The notes: generated by a model from the letters alone, not told the origin. Numbered from the stretch's first letter, positions 26,801 through 36,440 are shown. The stretch: DNA of 64,000 bases from Bin5 sp965204705 (GCA_965204705.1 OZ242006.1:4650001-4714000), one strand, 5' to 3'. Numbers and translations: made by a program.

Positions 26801-27087
26801 GCGCGGCCAACAAGCGCATCTGGCCGACGGAGTTTGGTTGGGCAGCGGGCGGCGCGTTTGACCCTCGTTACGGTTACGCGAACGACAACGATTTTAACGA
26901 GCAGGCGGCCTGGACTGTTGAGGCATATCAGATGATGAAGCGGTGGGGCTGGGTTGGCCCGGCGATCCTGTGGAATCTGAATTTCCGCGTGGTGGCGAAT
27001 CATACGGAGAAGGCGCAGTGGGGGATAGTGGACCATAATTGGGGCAATCTGCCGGTCTTCAATGCGCTGCGTGATATGCCGAAGTAG
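23866..27087 (+). CDS. Large membrane-anchored glycosidase-like protein with SH3 domain
   Basis: A 1,073-residue protein with a signal-anchor helix at about 24-48 and a large outer part. Residues about 225-430 resemble a GH18/YaaH-like barrel (GGYYLRGDG, YSYPGVIVDYRGMET), but the catalytic D-x-x-D-x-D-x-E is not intact. After Thr/Pro-rich spacing, an SH3b domain lies at about 625-690 (TNVREGPGTNYDILSQLNAG). The C-terminal about 350 residues are a GH39/GH5-like barrel: acid/base Glu in EVWNEQNL (about 840) and nucleophile Glu in WPTEFGWA (about 988). It probably cleaves a surface or environmental glycan; the substrate is unknown. The C-terminal barrel resembles the protein at 42228-43406. Confidence 0.75.
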   Translation: MGRSSFDYDEPLRPESRPASGLRRFLTAIISLVLIPVLIVAALLLPPISLLERIQGLSSTEIGRNGGSLMDPDGTTIVFPPEGVIESFRVSLESIPRAEFLNGSAGEAWMTALNALAPAGLEAKSPIYQVDVQGGRLEQSIVQIPIPNDSQPYETLELYSWDGDSWEFVPSAVLAVEDKIEALVSGPPPANFVVMQTGAPPARVGTNIGVGEQAPMSLANAAITTLAVGGYYLRGDGALDIARANVPAGNYAIVPVLRNWQGGEAPRSDLLHNMLVQPGQTQNQLDAVANLLTQYSYPGVIVDYRGMETVMAGAGEFTYFIERLAERLHAPDMNRWLAVRVEAPQQISAVEWNTRGYDWKALGSVADRVLIPGPTDPAAYQLGGQMNALLAFATDQIDRRKVQVELPGMSVEQSGNQWWLKGFQQSLQPLVAQVQLRGKDGVILPGGDVEVAAVNPRITRPLTWDDAIGAYVYAYTNDQQMERTVTIENSSSFARKLNLLERFEVTQVMVRDVDSGDVDPDLWEVARQFQTGGGVNTSPAMLKVSYRIFHPDGGVMEEVTVPIENPVHTFMAPAGEGDIQVEAQVVQISNLGSMQAASPQNTVAMSLATPTPVATATPVPTPTPEVSRLVSTQNTNVREGPGTNYDILSQLNAGQPYLIFGKNEAGTWWQIDIGNGNKGWVFAELTTASGPLNTIEVITDIPDPPADAPAAAAPAPTGGGGFGYGVQAHMVHNNYAGQVMQKTREMGFGWVKQQIEWKVFEHNQGQYDWGSMQGIIDAANNAGISLLFSVVNAPPWAREGGFEPNVGGPPADPNTFARFLGAMAGKYCGTSLKAIEVWNEQNLHYEWGNLPLDPGKYVALLRPAYTEIKRACPSMLVISGALTPAASNGAPQSRGGIAAMDDFEYLEKMFQAGLNSYMDGIGAHPSGYNVPPQYTWEQGCEAIQIHGNSGFNGACDSPHHSWSFRSTMEGYRNIAVKYGAANKRIWPTEFGWAAGGAFDPRYGYANDNDFNEQAAWTVEAYQMMKRWGWVGPAILWNLNFRVVANHTEKAQWGIVDHNWGNLPVFNALRDMPK

Positions 27088-27122
27088 GGACCTTTACATG
27101 AAATTCTGCAGGTCATAGCTCT

Positions 27123-28037
27123 GTGCCGGTTCGCTTTCAGTCTCATCAAGTTCTCGGCAGGCTCTTACAGTTGTCGCTGGCGCCGGTGGAGATTACGGTA
27201 AATGTAGAGGTGGATCTCCTTGGGGAGTCGCCTAAAGCCGATGTACTGCTACTCCGGAGGGAGGGGGAAGCATGGAACGCAGCGCAAAGGGCGCGACTGC
27301 CTGATGGCGTACGCGACAACGCTGCTGGACATGTTTTGTTGGAGTTCAAATACACTGAGTCGATAAACGAGAGCGCGTTTGCACAAGCTGTTGCGTACGA
27401 CTACTTTTACCGCCAGGCACAGAGATTGCCGGAAGAGCAGGTGCTTACCGCGGTGCTGAGTGCAAGAACGCCGCAGAAGGCACGGTTGGCAGAGTGGAGA
27501 TATAGTGAACTGCAAGATGGTGTCTATCGCAGCCCGTTGCCGCTGCTGCGGCGCATCTGGTTACTGATTTTGAACGATTTGCCGCCCATTCCGCACAACG
27601 CTTATGTTAAGCTTTTTGCGAGCCGGGCACAGGAACGGGAGGCTGCCTTTGCTGCGCTGGATTCGCCGACCATAACCGAGTCGGTCCCGTTGCACGCCTA
27701 CATGATGGGCCTGCAACAGACATTGGAAGTAAAGGGAGAGGGCGATATGGCCGAGTTATTGACCCCGGACAAAATTATGGAGATCGGGGAAGAGATACGA
27801 CAACGCATTCTCGAAACGGCTACCCTTGAGGAAAAGCTGGCCGGACTTGACCCACAAGAAAGACTGGCCGGACTCGACCCACAAGAAAGGCTGGCCGGAC
27901 TCGACCCACAAGAAAGGCTAGAAGGGCTGACCGATTCGGAACGCAAGCTACTCTTTCGATTGCTTCGGGAAGAGTTGGGAATTCCCCGCGGGGATTCGTC
28001 AGACACTGATGGAGAAACTGCAGATTCTACAGATTGA
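27123..28037 (+). CDS. Rpn-family PD-(D/E)XK nuclease-like protein
   Basis: A 304-residue protein from GTG 27123, 35 bases after the glycosidase gene. The N-terminal half has a nuclease-like core: SPKADVLLL (Asp) and HVLLEFKYTES (Glu-x-Lys), the intact pattern of PD-(D/E)XK enzymes, close to Rpn-type and related uncharacterised families. The middle is helical (SVPLHAYMMGLQQTLEVKGEGDMAELLTPDKIMEIGEEIRQRILE) and then comes a tail of three identical LAGLDPQER repeats and a fourth degenerate unit. Similar repeat tails are common in Rpn-family proteins. Rpn nucleases are linked to recombination, but function here is not known. Confidence 0.72.
   Translation: MPVRFQSHQVLGRLLQLSLAPVEITVNVEVDLLGESPKADVLLLRREGEAWNAAQRARLPDGVRDNAAGHVLLEFKYTESINESAFAQAVAYDYFYRQAQRLPEEQVLTAVLSARTPQKARLAEWRYSELQDGVYRSPLPLLRRIWLLILNDLPPIPHNAYVKLFASRAQEREAAFAALDSPTITESVPLHAYMMGLQQTLEVKGEGDMAELLTPDKIMEIGEEIRQRILETATLEEKLAGLDPQERLAGLDPQERLAGLDPQERLEGLTDSERKLLFRLLREELGIPRGDSSDTDGETADSTD
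27837..27917 (+). repeat. 27-bp tandem repeat encoding LAGLDPQER, three copies
   Basis: Units at 27837-27863, 27864-27890 and 27891-27917 differ by only one or two bases. A fourth diverged unit follows (about 27918-27944, ending in GGAACGC). The period is a multiple of three, so the number of units can change without loss of frame. Near-identity of the DNA suggests recent expansion. Confidence 0.92.
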
Positions 28038-28257
28038 GGTTCCGGTACACATGTTGGGGAGATTCTTCGCGACATAGAGTGGCGCCTGTTGAACAGCTTC
28101 AGCAAGAGACCGACCCCCCTCGAATCTGCGCTTCGCTCCAGAAGAAGCCGGGCAACAGAAAATAACTTCTGACGAAGATCCCTTTTGGGCGCGTGAGCCG
28201 ACCTCTTTCGGTGGTTGCACAGGCGATGGACGGTTCCAAGACCTAGAGTGATACACA

Positions 28258-29319
28258 ATGCTTGAAAATCGAACGGAGGAATCGTCCCTCGCCGTCTTCG
28301 AAGATGTGCATGCAGTTGAGATGCCCACGCGCAGGTTCGGTTACCGGGGAAATGTGGGCGATATCGCGCCGCTCAGTGACGGACGCCTCCTGCTATCTTA
28401 CTCCCGGAACAGAGAGTGCCCCGGGAGTGAAACTGTCGTTGGTGACATCGAAGGACGTTACTCCCATGATCTGGGCAAGAGCTGGGGTGAGCCGTTCCAG
28501 CTGATTGCCTGCCCGAAACCCTTTCGCAAAGATGAAGAGTACCGGCATCCCAGTTTTCTGCGACTGGCGAACGGTCAGTTGCTGCTGACGTACATTTACT
28601 TTGCCGGGTCACTTCCCCGTTTCGCGCACACCTACTACCGGCGGTCGACCGACGATGGCGCGACGTGGGGCGACCAGTTCATCGTTACGCCCCACGCAGG
28701 AACCAATCATATTTTCAATAACAAGCTGATCCAACTGCCGTCGGGTCGGATTCTGGCTCCGTGCGAGAGGGAGATCAAGGAGGAAGGCGGCGACCACCGC
28801 GGGTATGTCAGCGCGGTCTTCTATTCTGATGACGGAGGCTATTCCTGGCACCAATCGGATAATGTAGTGGATACGTTGCCGGTGGAGGCACAGGAGCCAC
28901 ACGTGGTCCCGCTGCGCGACGGCCGGGTGATGATGTTGTGCCGAACGTACAGCGGCTACGTGGTCCGATCCTACTCCGACGATGAGGGTGTCACCTGGTC
29001 GCCGGGTGAAGAGGTGCGAAGTCTGAAGCTCCCTATTAACTCGTCGGCGCTCAACGTAAAACGGATCCCTGCCACCGGCGACCTGCTTCTGCTCCGCTCG
29101 ACGGGAACAAATGACAGGTTGCGGACGCCTTTTGTTTCTACAATCTCACAAAATGAGGGCGACACTTGGATCCACGAACGGCCGATTGGTTCTGATCCTG
29201 AAGACGACTACGGTTATCCGAGCCTGACCTTCATCGACAGTTTGGCGCTGATCAGCTATCACAAGCGCAGTGGCATCTATGTGGCGCGAGTAGGAATCGA
29301 CTGGTTCTATGGAAAGTAG
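28258..29319 (+). CDS. Sialidase/neuraminidase-like BNR-repeat protein
   Basis: A 353-residue protein with at least five Asp-box (BNR) motifs at regular spacing: YSHDLGKSW, RSTDDGATW, YSDDGGYSW, YSDDEGVTW and ISQNEGDTW, which mark the blades of a six-bladed sialidase-like propeller. No signal peptide is seen. Exo-alpha-sialidases remove terminal sialic acids, but many BNR proteins in this group act on other glycans or bind only. The catalytic Arg triad and Tyr/Glu pair were not assigned. It converges on the ATP synthase operon with a shared terminator between. Confidence 0.82.
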   Translation: MLENRTEESSLAVFEDVHAVEMPTRRFGYRGNVGDIAPLSDGRLLLSYSRNRECPGSETVVGDIEGRYSHDLGKSWGEPFQLIACPKPFRKDEEYRHPSFLRLANGQLLLTYIYFAGSLPRFAHTYYRRSTDDGATWGDQFIVTPHAGTNHIFNNKLIQLPSGRILAPCEREIKEEGGDHRGYVSAVFYSDDGGYSWHQSDNVVDTLPVEAQEPHVVPLRDGRVMMLCRTYSGYVVRSYSDDEGVTWSPGEEVRSLKLPINSSALNVKRIPATGDLLLLRSTGTNDRLRTPFVSTISQNEGDTWIHERPIGSDPEDDYGYPSLTFIDSLALISYHKRSGIYVARVGIDWFYGK

Positions 29320-29336
29320 GACCAGGTGTAGGAACG

Positions 29337-29375
29337 AAAAGGCCGGGTCTTATCCAAGACCCGGCCTTATTTTTC
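29337..29375. terminator. Bidirectional terminator between the BNR gene and the atp operon
   Basis: GGCCGGGTCTT (29341-29351) pairs with AAGACCCGGCC (29356-29366) across ATCC. TTATTTTT follows on the plus strand and the AAAA before the stem gives a U tract on the minus strand, so it can end both converging transcripts. Confidence 0.92.
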
Positions 29376-29391
29376 CTGTTGAAAAGAGGCG

Positions 29392-29825
29392 CTAGCCTTC
29401 GTCCTCCACGAAGACACCCGGGCGGGTGCGGCGGCGACGGCGGGCGACTTTGAGCCGCAACTGGCCGCGGCGGAAGGCGACCTCTACGGGCTGGCGCTCT
29501 TCGGGCGACCGGGTGCGCAGGGCCTCTTCGGCGCGTTGGAGGGCTTCTTCGGCGCGGGCGATGTCGATTTCATCGGCACGCTCGGCCGAGCGCGCCATGA
29601 CGATCACTTTGTCAGGCAGCACTTCGACCACGCCTCCACTAACCGCGATATAATCGGGTTCGCCGTCGGCGTTGTGAAGCGTGAGCTCACCGATGTTCAG
29701 CGTAGTCAGCAAGGGGGCATGGCCTGCCAGTACGCCCATCTCGCCCTCGACGCCGGGCAGTGTGATCATTTCGACTTCGCCGCTGTACAGCTGGCGGCTG
29801 GGCGTTACGATTTCGACCTGAATCG

Positions 29826-29829
<4 letters not shown>
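29392..29829 (-). CDS. atpC: ATP synthase F1 epsilon subunit
   Basis: A 145-residue epsilon subunit, the central-stalk protein that couples gamma to the c-ring and can inhibit ATP hydrolysis. The N-terminal beta sandwich begins IQVEIVTPSRQLYSGEVEMITLPGVEGEMGVLAGHAPLL, and the C-terminal helical pair has AEEALQRAEEALRTRSPEE. The Arg-rich end RRRRTRP is a local extension. Its start overlaps the atpD stop by four bases, as expected for coupled translation. It is the last gene of the operon and lies next to a terminator. Confidence 0.95.
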
Positions 29830-31247
<1,418 letters not shown>

Positions 31248-31295
31248 GGTATGCTCCGTTCTGCTATGGCAAGGGACCTTTCAGCCCGCTCAGAT

Positions 31296-32168
31296 CTATT
31301 CGAGGCCGATTGATCCGCCGATAATGTCCATCAACTCGCGGGTGATGCCTTCCTGGCGCGCCTTGTTGTAGGTCAATGTCAACTCGTCCACAAGCTCATT
31401 GGCGGCTTCGGTGGCGTTGCGCATGGCGACCATACGCGCCGAGTGTTCGCTGGCGATGCTCTCGTACATGGCCTGGAGAATCTGCACTTCGGTGAAGCCA
31501 ATCAGTACCTGCTCCAACACGGCTTCGACGCTTGGCTCAAAGATATAGTCGGGAGGCATCGCAACTGTTGACTTGGCCGGTACGGCGGGCAGAAGCTGTT
31601 GGACGGTGGGCCGTTGGATCAACGTGTTAACAAAGTCGGTATAGATGAGATGGACCTCGTCGAAACGCTCCGAGCGAAAGTCGTCGATAACGGTCCGAGA
31701 GATGGGGGCGATGTCGGCTGTCGCGAGCGTATCGGGCATGTTTGTGAATTCGGAGCGGATGACGGGATCGTAACGCAGAAGCCAATCACGACCCTTCCTG
31801 CCCACGACAAGGACCTCTACTTCCCGTCCCTGGTCACGCTGCTGCTTGATGAAGGCTGCATTTTGCCGCAACACGTTTGCATTGAAACCGCCGGCGAGCC
31901 CGCGGTCGGCCGTGATGAGGACAATCCCGACCTTTCGAATTTCGGCTCGGGAGGTAATGAGCGCGTCCATGGTTGCGCCACTACTTTGCAGGCGGGCGAT
32001 GTGGCTGAGCACTTCGAGGGCTTTTTCCGCGTAGGGGCGGGTCGCCATCACCTGCTGTTGGGCGCGGCGCATTTTGGATGCAGCCACGGCTTCCATCGCT
32101 CTCGTGACCTGAGAGATGTTTCTGACCGAGCGTATGCGACGGCGAATCTCACGTGTGCTTGCCACCAA
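31296..32168 (-). CDS. atpG: ATP synthase F1 gamma subunit
   Basis: A 290-residue gamma subunit forming the rotating coiled coil. The N-terminal helix has REIRRRIRSVRNISQVTRAMEAVAASKMRRA, with ITADRGLAGGFNANVLR following, and the C-terminal helix is MVAMRNATEAANELVDELTLTYNKARQEGITRELMDIIGG. Start is TTG 32168 or GTG 32165; both lie just after an AGGAGG ribosome binding site. Positioned between atpA and atpD. Confidence 0.96.
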   Translation of the reverse strand: MVASTREIRRRIRSVRNISQVTRAMEAVAASKMRRAQQQVMATRPYAEKALEVLSHIARLQSSGATMDALITSRAEIRKVGIVLITADRGLAGGFNANVLRQNAAFIKQQRDQGREVEVLVVGRKGRDWLLRYDPVIRSEFTNMPDTLATADIAPISRTVIDDFRSERFDEVHLIYTDFVNTLIQRPTVQQLLPAVPAKSTVAMPPDYIFEPSVEAVLEQVLIGFTEVQILQAMYESIASEHSARMVAMRNATEAANELVDELTLTYNKARQEGITRELMDIIGGSIGLE

Positions 32169-32241
32169 TTCCTCCTCAGACGCGGTGATCTGTGGCGGGA
32201 TGCCGTGTCACGGCGCTGTTCACTGTGAACTGTATACTGGT

Positions 32242-33771
32242 CTATTCGGACCCAGTCCAGTTACTGTTGAACGTCTCCAGTGCCAGGCCCAACGAATCGA
32301 CCGATTCATCGGGAAGATCCTGCGCGCGCATGATGGTCTGGCCAATTTCGGGATGGTTGGCGTCCATGTAGGCGTGCATTTCCAACTCCCAGCGCTTCAC
32401 GTCGGTAACGCCGACATCGTCGACATAGCCGTTTGTCACCGCGAAGAGACTCATGACCTGCTTGTCCAGCTGCAGAGGCTCATACTGGGGCTGCTTGAGA
32501 GTTTCCTGAATGCGCTGGCCGCGATTGAGCTGGCGCTGGGTGGCTGCGTCGAGGTCGGAGCCGAACTGGGCAAAGGCGGCGAGCTCGCGGAACTGGCTGA
32601 ACTCCAGTTTCAGGCGGCCGGCGACGCCTTTCATGGCTCTGGTCTGGGCGGAGCTGCCGACGCGGCTGACCGAAAGGCCGACGTTCATGGCGGGGCGAAT
32701 ACCTGCGTAAAAGAGGTCGCTTTCCAGGAAGATTTGGCCGTCGGTGATGGAAATCACATTGGTGGGAATGTATGCCGAGACGTCGCCAGCCTGGGTTTCG
32801 ATGACCGGTAGCGCGGTCAGGCTGCCGCCGCCGAACTCCTCATCGAGGCGGGCGGCACGCTCGAGAAGACGGCTGTGCAGATAGAAGACATCGCCGGGAT
32901 AGGCTTCGCGACCGGGCGGGCGCCGCAGCAGCAGGGAAACCTGACGGTAGGCCTGGGCGTGCTTGGAGAGATCATCGTAGACGATCAGTGCGTCGCGGCC
33001 CTGTTCCATGAACTCTTCGCCCATTGCACAACCTGCGTAGGGCGCCAGGAACTGCAGTGCGGCAGGATCTGCGGCGGAGGCGGTCACGACGATCGTGTGC
33101 TCCATGGCGCCGTGATTCTCCAAAATGCCCACAACCTGCGCCACGGTAGACTGCTTTTGACCGATGGCGACGTAGATGCAGATCAGATCCTTGCCCTTTT
33201 GGTTGATTATCGTATCGATAGCGAGGGCGGTTTTGCCGGTCTGGCGGTCGCCGATGATCAGCTCACGCTGGCCGCGCCCGATGGGAATGAGGGCGTCGAC
33301 TACGGTGACGCCGGTCTCGACGGGTGTGTCCACGCCTTTGCGCAGCACGACGCCGGGCGCGATGCGCTCGACAGGACGAGTAGCGGTTGCGTCGATTGGG
33401 CCTTTGCCATCGAGTGGCTGGCCGACGGCGTTGACGACGCGGCCGATGAGCGGGTCACCGACGGGGACGGAGGCCAAGCGGCCGGTGCTACTTACCAGGT
33501 CACCTTCCTCGATCTCGGTGAATTCGCCCATGATGATGATACCTACGGAATCATCATTCAGGTTCTGGGCGATACCGAGCACACCGGTCTTGGTGAATTC
33601 GACCAACTCGCTGGCCATGACCCCCTGGAGGCCGGAAATGATGGCGATGCCGTCACCGACTTCGACGACTTCGCCGACATCGACGCGGCTGGGGGCCGGC
33701 GTGAAGTTGAGGATCTGCTGTTTGAGCCGGTCGGTAAATTCCTGGGTCAGCTCCTCAGTCTGAACTGCCAT
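32242..33771 (-). CDS. atpA: ATP synthase F1 alpha subunit
   Basis: A 509-residue alpha subunit holding the non-catalytic nucleotide sites. Walker A is GDRQTGKTALAIDTI; it also shows DDLSKHAQAYRQVSLLLRRPPGREAYPGDVFYLHSRLLERAA and the arginine-finger region GLSVSRVGSSAQTRAMKGVAG. A 73-base gap separates it from atpG and a 95-base gap with an inverted repeat separates it from atpH. Confidence 0.97.
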   Translation of the reverse strand: MAVQTEELTQEFTDRLKQQILNFTPAPSRVDVGEVVEVGDGIAIISGLQGVMASELVEFTKTGVLGIAQNLNDDSVGIIIMGEFTEIEEGDLVSSTGRLASVPVGDPLIGRVVNAVGQPLDGKGPIDATATRPVERIAPGVVLRKGVDTPVETGVTVVDALIPIGRGQRELIIGDRQTGKTALAIDTIINQKGKDLICIYVAIGQKQSTVAQVVGILENHGAMEHTIVVTASAADPAALQFLAPYAGCAMGEEFMEQGRDALIVYDDLSKHAQAYRQVSLLLRRPPGREAYPGDVFYLHSRLLERAARLDEEFGGGSLTALPVIETQAGDVSAYIPTNVISITDGQIFLESDLFYAGIRPAMNVGLSVSRVGSSAQTRAMKGVAGRLKLEFSQFRELAAFAQFGSDLDAATQRQLNRGQRIQETLKQPQYEPLQLDKQVMSLFAVTNGYVDDVGVTDVKRWELEMHAYMDANHPEIGQTIMRAQDLPDESVDSLGLALETFNSNWTGSE

Positions 33772-33797
33772 AAGCGCTGTCCTTTATTGTACGTTTT

Positions 33798-33850
33798 CAG
33801 TTTCGGGTTCCTGGCGGAACGGCGCCGCTTTTTATCAAGGGCCGAAACTG
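33798..33850 (-). promoter_or_regulatory. Inverted repeat in the atpH-atpA gap
   Basis: CAGTTTCGG at 33798-33806 and CCGAAACTG at 33842-33850 are exact complements with a 35-base GC-rich spacer. In the transcript this can form a hairpin 27 bases before atpA, a possible processing or translation-control element. No U tract follows, so it is not a normal terminator. Confidence 0.5.
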
Positions 33851-33866
33851 ACAATCAAATCCAAGT

Positions 33867-34364
33867 TTACCGCACCGAGGCTGCGACCATTTCGCGCAGG
33901 GCCATCAGTCGATTTGCGACTGTGTTGTCGATCAGCTGATCGCCGACGCGGATTCGCAGGCCACCCATCAGGGATGGGTCAACAGCGAAGCTGAAGACGA
34001 GGTCTTCACCATACTGTGCGGTGAGCCGCTGCCGAATCTGTTCTTGGGCGTCGTCACCCAACTCGACGGCGCTTGTAATGTCGGCTGCTTGCGGCCCGGT
34101 TTCACCCCGCAGGCTTGCGCCCAGGGCGGCAACGACGCGCGGCAGGAGCGATGCATCCCCTTCCTGCACGAGCATTTTGACGAAATTCTGCAGTTCCGGG
34201 GCTGCGCTGTCGGGAATCGCGGCTTCGACGGCGTTGACGTCTGCGCCCAGCTTCGGGTCCTGCGCGAGGGCGTCAGCGACTTCGGTCAGCGTCGTCTGCC
34301 ACTGTTCTACGATTGCCTCGAGAATGGCTTGGGCATATCGTTCGGCCGTCGCGCGCTCGCTCAT
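33867..34364 (-). CDS. atpH: ATP synthase F1 delta subunit
   Basis: A 165-residue delta subunit (OSCP-type) that joins F1 to the peripheral stalk. The N-terminal helical domain starts RATAERYAQAILEAIVEQWQ, and the C-terminal part has FSFAVDPSLMGGLRIRVGDQLIDNTVANRLMALREMV, the most conserved family stretch. Its start overlaps the atpF stop by four bases. Confidence 0.94.
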   Translation of the reverse strand: MSERATAERYAQAILEAIVEQWQTTLTEVADALAQDPKLGADVNAVEAAIPDSAAPELQNFVKMLVQEGDASLLPRVVAALGASLRGETGPQAADITSAVELGDDAQEQIRQRLTAQYGEDLVFSFAVDPSLMGGLRIRVGDQLIDNTVANRLMALREMVAASVR

Positions 34365-34876
34365 GAACCGCTCCCGTTCTGCTGGGCCAGATAGTCGGCG
34401 ACGAAGCGTTCCTGCTCGTCCCGGTTCGCGAGTTCACGGCCGAGGATCTGCTCGGTGGCGGCGATGGCCAGGTCGGCGATCTGCTTGCGGGCGTCGGCCA
34501 TGACGGCGGCGGTCTGGGCTTCGGCGTCGGCCTGGGCCTTCATGCGGATCTCCTGGGCTTCCTGATCGGCGCGGCCGCGGACGTCCTGCGCGATGCGTTC
34601 GGCGTCGCGGGTTGCCTGGGCGCGGACCTCTTGCGCCTCGCGGCGGGCCTCTTCGAGGATCGCCTGCTTTTCCGCTTCGGCTTCGGCGGCCGCGCTGGAA
34701 GCCTTATCGGCCTGTTCCAAACCCTCGGCGATGCGCTGTTTGCGCTGCTCGAGCATGTTCAGAACGGGCTTATAGAGAAGCTGTTGCAAAATAACCATCA
34801 ACAGACCGAAGTTGACGATCTGTGAGAGCAATAACTGCCAACTGATACCTAATTTATCGAGAGCGTCCAAGGCCAA
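34361..34876 (-). CDS. atpF: ATP synthase Fo b subunit
   Basis: A 171-residue b subunit. A membrane helix at about residues 13-33 (LLLSQIVNFGLLMVILQQLLYKPVL) is followed by a long charged coiled coil rich in Ala, Glu and Gln (QRKQRIAEGLEQADKASSAAAEAEAEKQ...), which forms the peripheral stalk. Only one b-type gene is seen, so a homodimer is expected. Overlaps atpH by four bases; a 108-base gap with heptamer repeats separates it from atpE. Confidence 0.94.
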   Translation of the reverse strand: MALDALDKLGISWQLLLSQIVNFGLLMVILQQLLYKPVLNMLEQRKQRIAEGLEQADKASSAAAEAEAEKQAILEEARREAQEVRAQATRDAERIAQDVRGRADQEAQEIRMKAQADAEAQTAAVMADARKQIADLAIAATEQILGRELANRDEQERFVADYLAQQNGSGS

Positions 34877-34889
34877 CCTCCTGGATACA

Positions 34890-34984
34890 CTGCAGTGGCT
34901 AGTGGTTCGCGGCCAGTCGTTTCACCGGCCACTGGAAGTGAACACTGGTCACTGACGACTGAACTCTGGCCACTGAGAACAGGT
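34890..34984. repeat. CAGTGG/CCACTG heptamer tract inside the atp operon (atpE-atpF gap)
   Basis: Degenerate units such as CAGTGGCTAGTGG, GGCCACTGG, CACTGGTCACTG and GGCCACTGAG fill the gap, in both orientations so that the transcript could fold. The same unit type occurs at 21790, 22828, 23370, 35234, 45495, 50308 and 58057. Confidence 0.6.
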
Positions 34985-35212
34985 TTAGACGAACTTGACC
35001 AACAGAGAGATGACGAGCGCGTAAATGGCGACCGATTCACAGAAGGCGAAACCGAGCAGCATGTTCGTCTGCACAGTGTTGGTCACTTCAGGATTGCGGC
35101 CCATCGCTTCCATCGCTTTGGCGCCAATCAGACCGATGCCTACACCAGGGCCAATTGCGCCCAACCCGATAGCAAGAGCAGAACCCAGTTCCTTTGCGAC
35201 TTCAACATCCAT
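34985..35212 (-). CDS. atpE: ATP synthase Fo c subunit
   Basis: A 75-residue two-helix proteolipid. Helix 1 contains AIGPGVGIGLIGAKAME, the loop has the conserved GRNPE, and helix 2 (GFAFCESVAIYALVISLL) carries the ion-binding Glu59. Ser60 and Tyr64 match residues that bind sodium in Na-type c subunits, but the helix-1 Gln of that type is Ile26. This mixed signature suggests proton use but leaves the question open. It lies between atpB and atpF in the standard order. Confidence 0.96.
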   Translation of the reverse strand: MDVEVAKELGSALAIGLGAIGPGVGIGLIGAKAMEAMGRNPEVTNTVQTNMLLGFAFCESVAIYALVISLLVKFV

Positions 35213-35306
35213 GAGTGTGAACTCCTTTTGTAAACTGCAGTGAATAGTGGTTCTTGATCAGTCTTACGAGTGGATTCCGGGGCGATCCGGTCACTGGCAA
35301 CTGATG

Positions 35307-36260
35307 TTAATGGTGATCGTCGTGGCTGACAGTGGCCATTGTGAAGAATGCCAGGGTCAGCAACATGAATACAAGCGCCTGGATGAAACCGATGAACAGT
35401 TCCAGCCCGTAGAATATGCTGGGCAGGAGGAAGGTTACGAGAAAGGCCATCACCAGCAGGACGACTTCACCGGCAAAGACGTTGCCGAAGAGACGAAAAG
35501 AGAAGCTGATGATTTTGGAGATTTCGGCGATCAGTTCGAAGAAGCCCACAATGGCTCCCATTCCGTCTTTGAATGGGTTCTTGAAGAACTTGGTGAAGTA
35601 GCGCATTCCAAGCGCCTGGACGCCGAAGAATTGGGTCATGAAGACGGAGATGAGCGCCAGGGCCAAGGTCATGTTGAGGTCGGCGGAAGGGCTGCGAAAC
35701 AGGGGTACAAGGACCGGTTTGCCTTCCTCGGCGGCGGCGGCAACAGCAACTGCTTCTCCCCCGGCTATTGCGAGCTGGTTGCCCAATTCGGCCTGTGCGT
35801 GGCTATCGGCTGCGGCGCTATGGTATATGCCGATTGAGCCAAAGCCGGGCAGCAGGCCGATGTAGTTGCTGACCAGCACGAATATGAAGATGGTGATCAC
35901 CCAAGGGAAGAATTTGCGGCTGTTGGCGGAGCCATGGCCGGCGATGCTCTGGGTCAGGTTCCACATTCCTTCGACCAGCATCTCTACGATGTTCTGCCAG
36001 GCGCCGGGGACTTCCTTCATTCTGGAGACGGCGAAAACGGCCATCAGGATGATGATAATGTCGACCAGAAAGGTTGTCAGCAGGCCGTTTGTGAACCACT
36101 TAGGCCCGTGTTCCAGTAGCGCTTCGGCCGCCAATTCGACGTGGGGAGGGGGGGCATTAAAGAGCGGCACCACGCTCAAGACGAGCAGTACAATAACGCC
36201 GATGGTCCCATTGCGAAGGCGTGCGTTCGAGACGAAAGCTTGGAGAAGATTCTTGAACAA
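35307..36260 (-). CDS. atpB: ATP synthase Fo a subunit
   Basis: A 317-residue membrane subunit with about six helices that forms the ion half-channels. The essential Arg is in SFSFRLFGNVFAGEV, and the C-terminal helix has FIGFIQALVFMLLTLAFFTMA. An Ala/Glu-rich insertion of about 45 residues (HSAAADSHAQAELGNQLAIAG...EEGKPVL) sits in a loop before ADLNMTLALALI, longer than in enterobacterial AtpB. The protein ends SHDDHH. First gene of the operon; no atpI or atpZ precedes it in this window. Confidence 0.95.
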   Translation of the reverse strand: MFKNLLQAFVSNARLRNGTIGVIVLLVLSVVPLFNAPPPHVELAAEALLEHGPKWFTNGLLTTFLVDIIIILMAVFAVSRMKEVPGAWQNIVEMLVEGMWNLTQSIAGHGSANSRKFFPWVITIFIFVLVSNYIGLLPGFGSIGIYHSAAADSHAQAELGNQLAIAGGEAVAVAAAAEEGKPVLVPLFRSPSADLNMTLALALISVFMTQFFGVQALGMRYFTKFFKNPFKDGMGAIVGFFELIAEISKIISFSFRLFGNVFAGEVVLLVMAFLVTFLLPSIFYGLELFIGFIQALVFMLLTLAFFTMATVSHDDHH

Positions 36261-36440
36261 AATCTACCCTCCTGTTTACAGCATTTCTAAGCGGACAGCC
36301 TCTGATGCTACTACATATAGCCAAGTGGGGACGAAGGTATGTCCCTTGCTATCTTTCCGTACGCGACGGCCTGTTGTAGCGCTCGCTCAGGGGGAAAGAC
36401 AACAGTGGGGCCGCCAAAATTCTTGGAAAAGTCAGCTATA

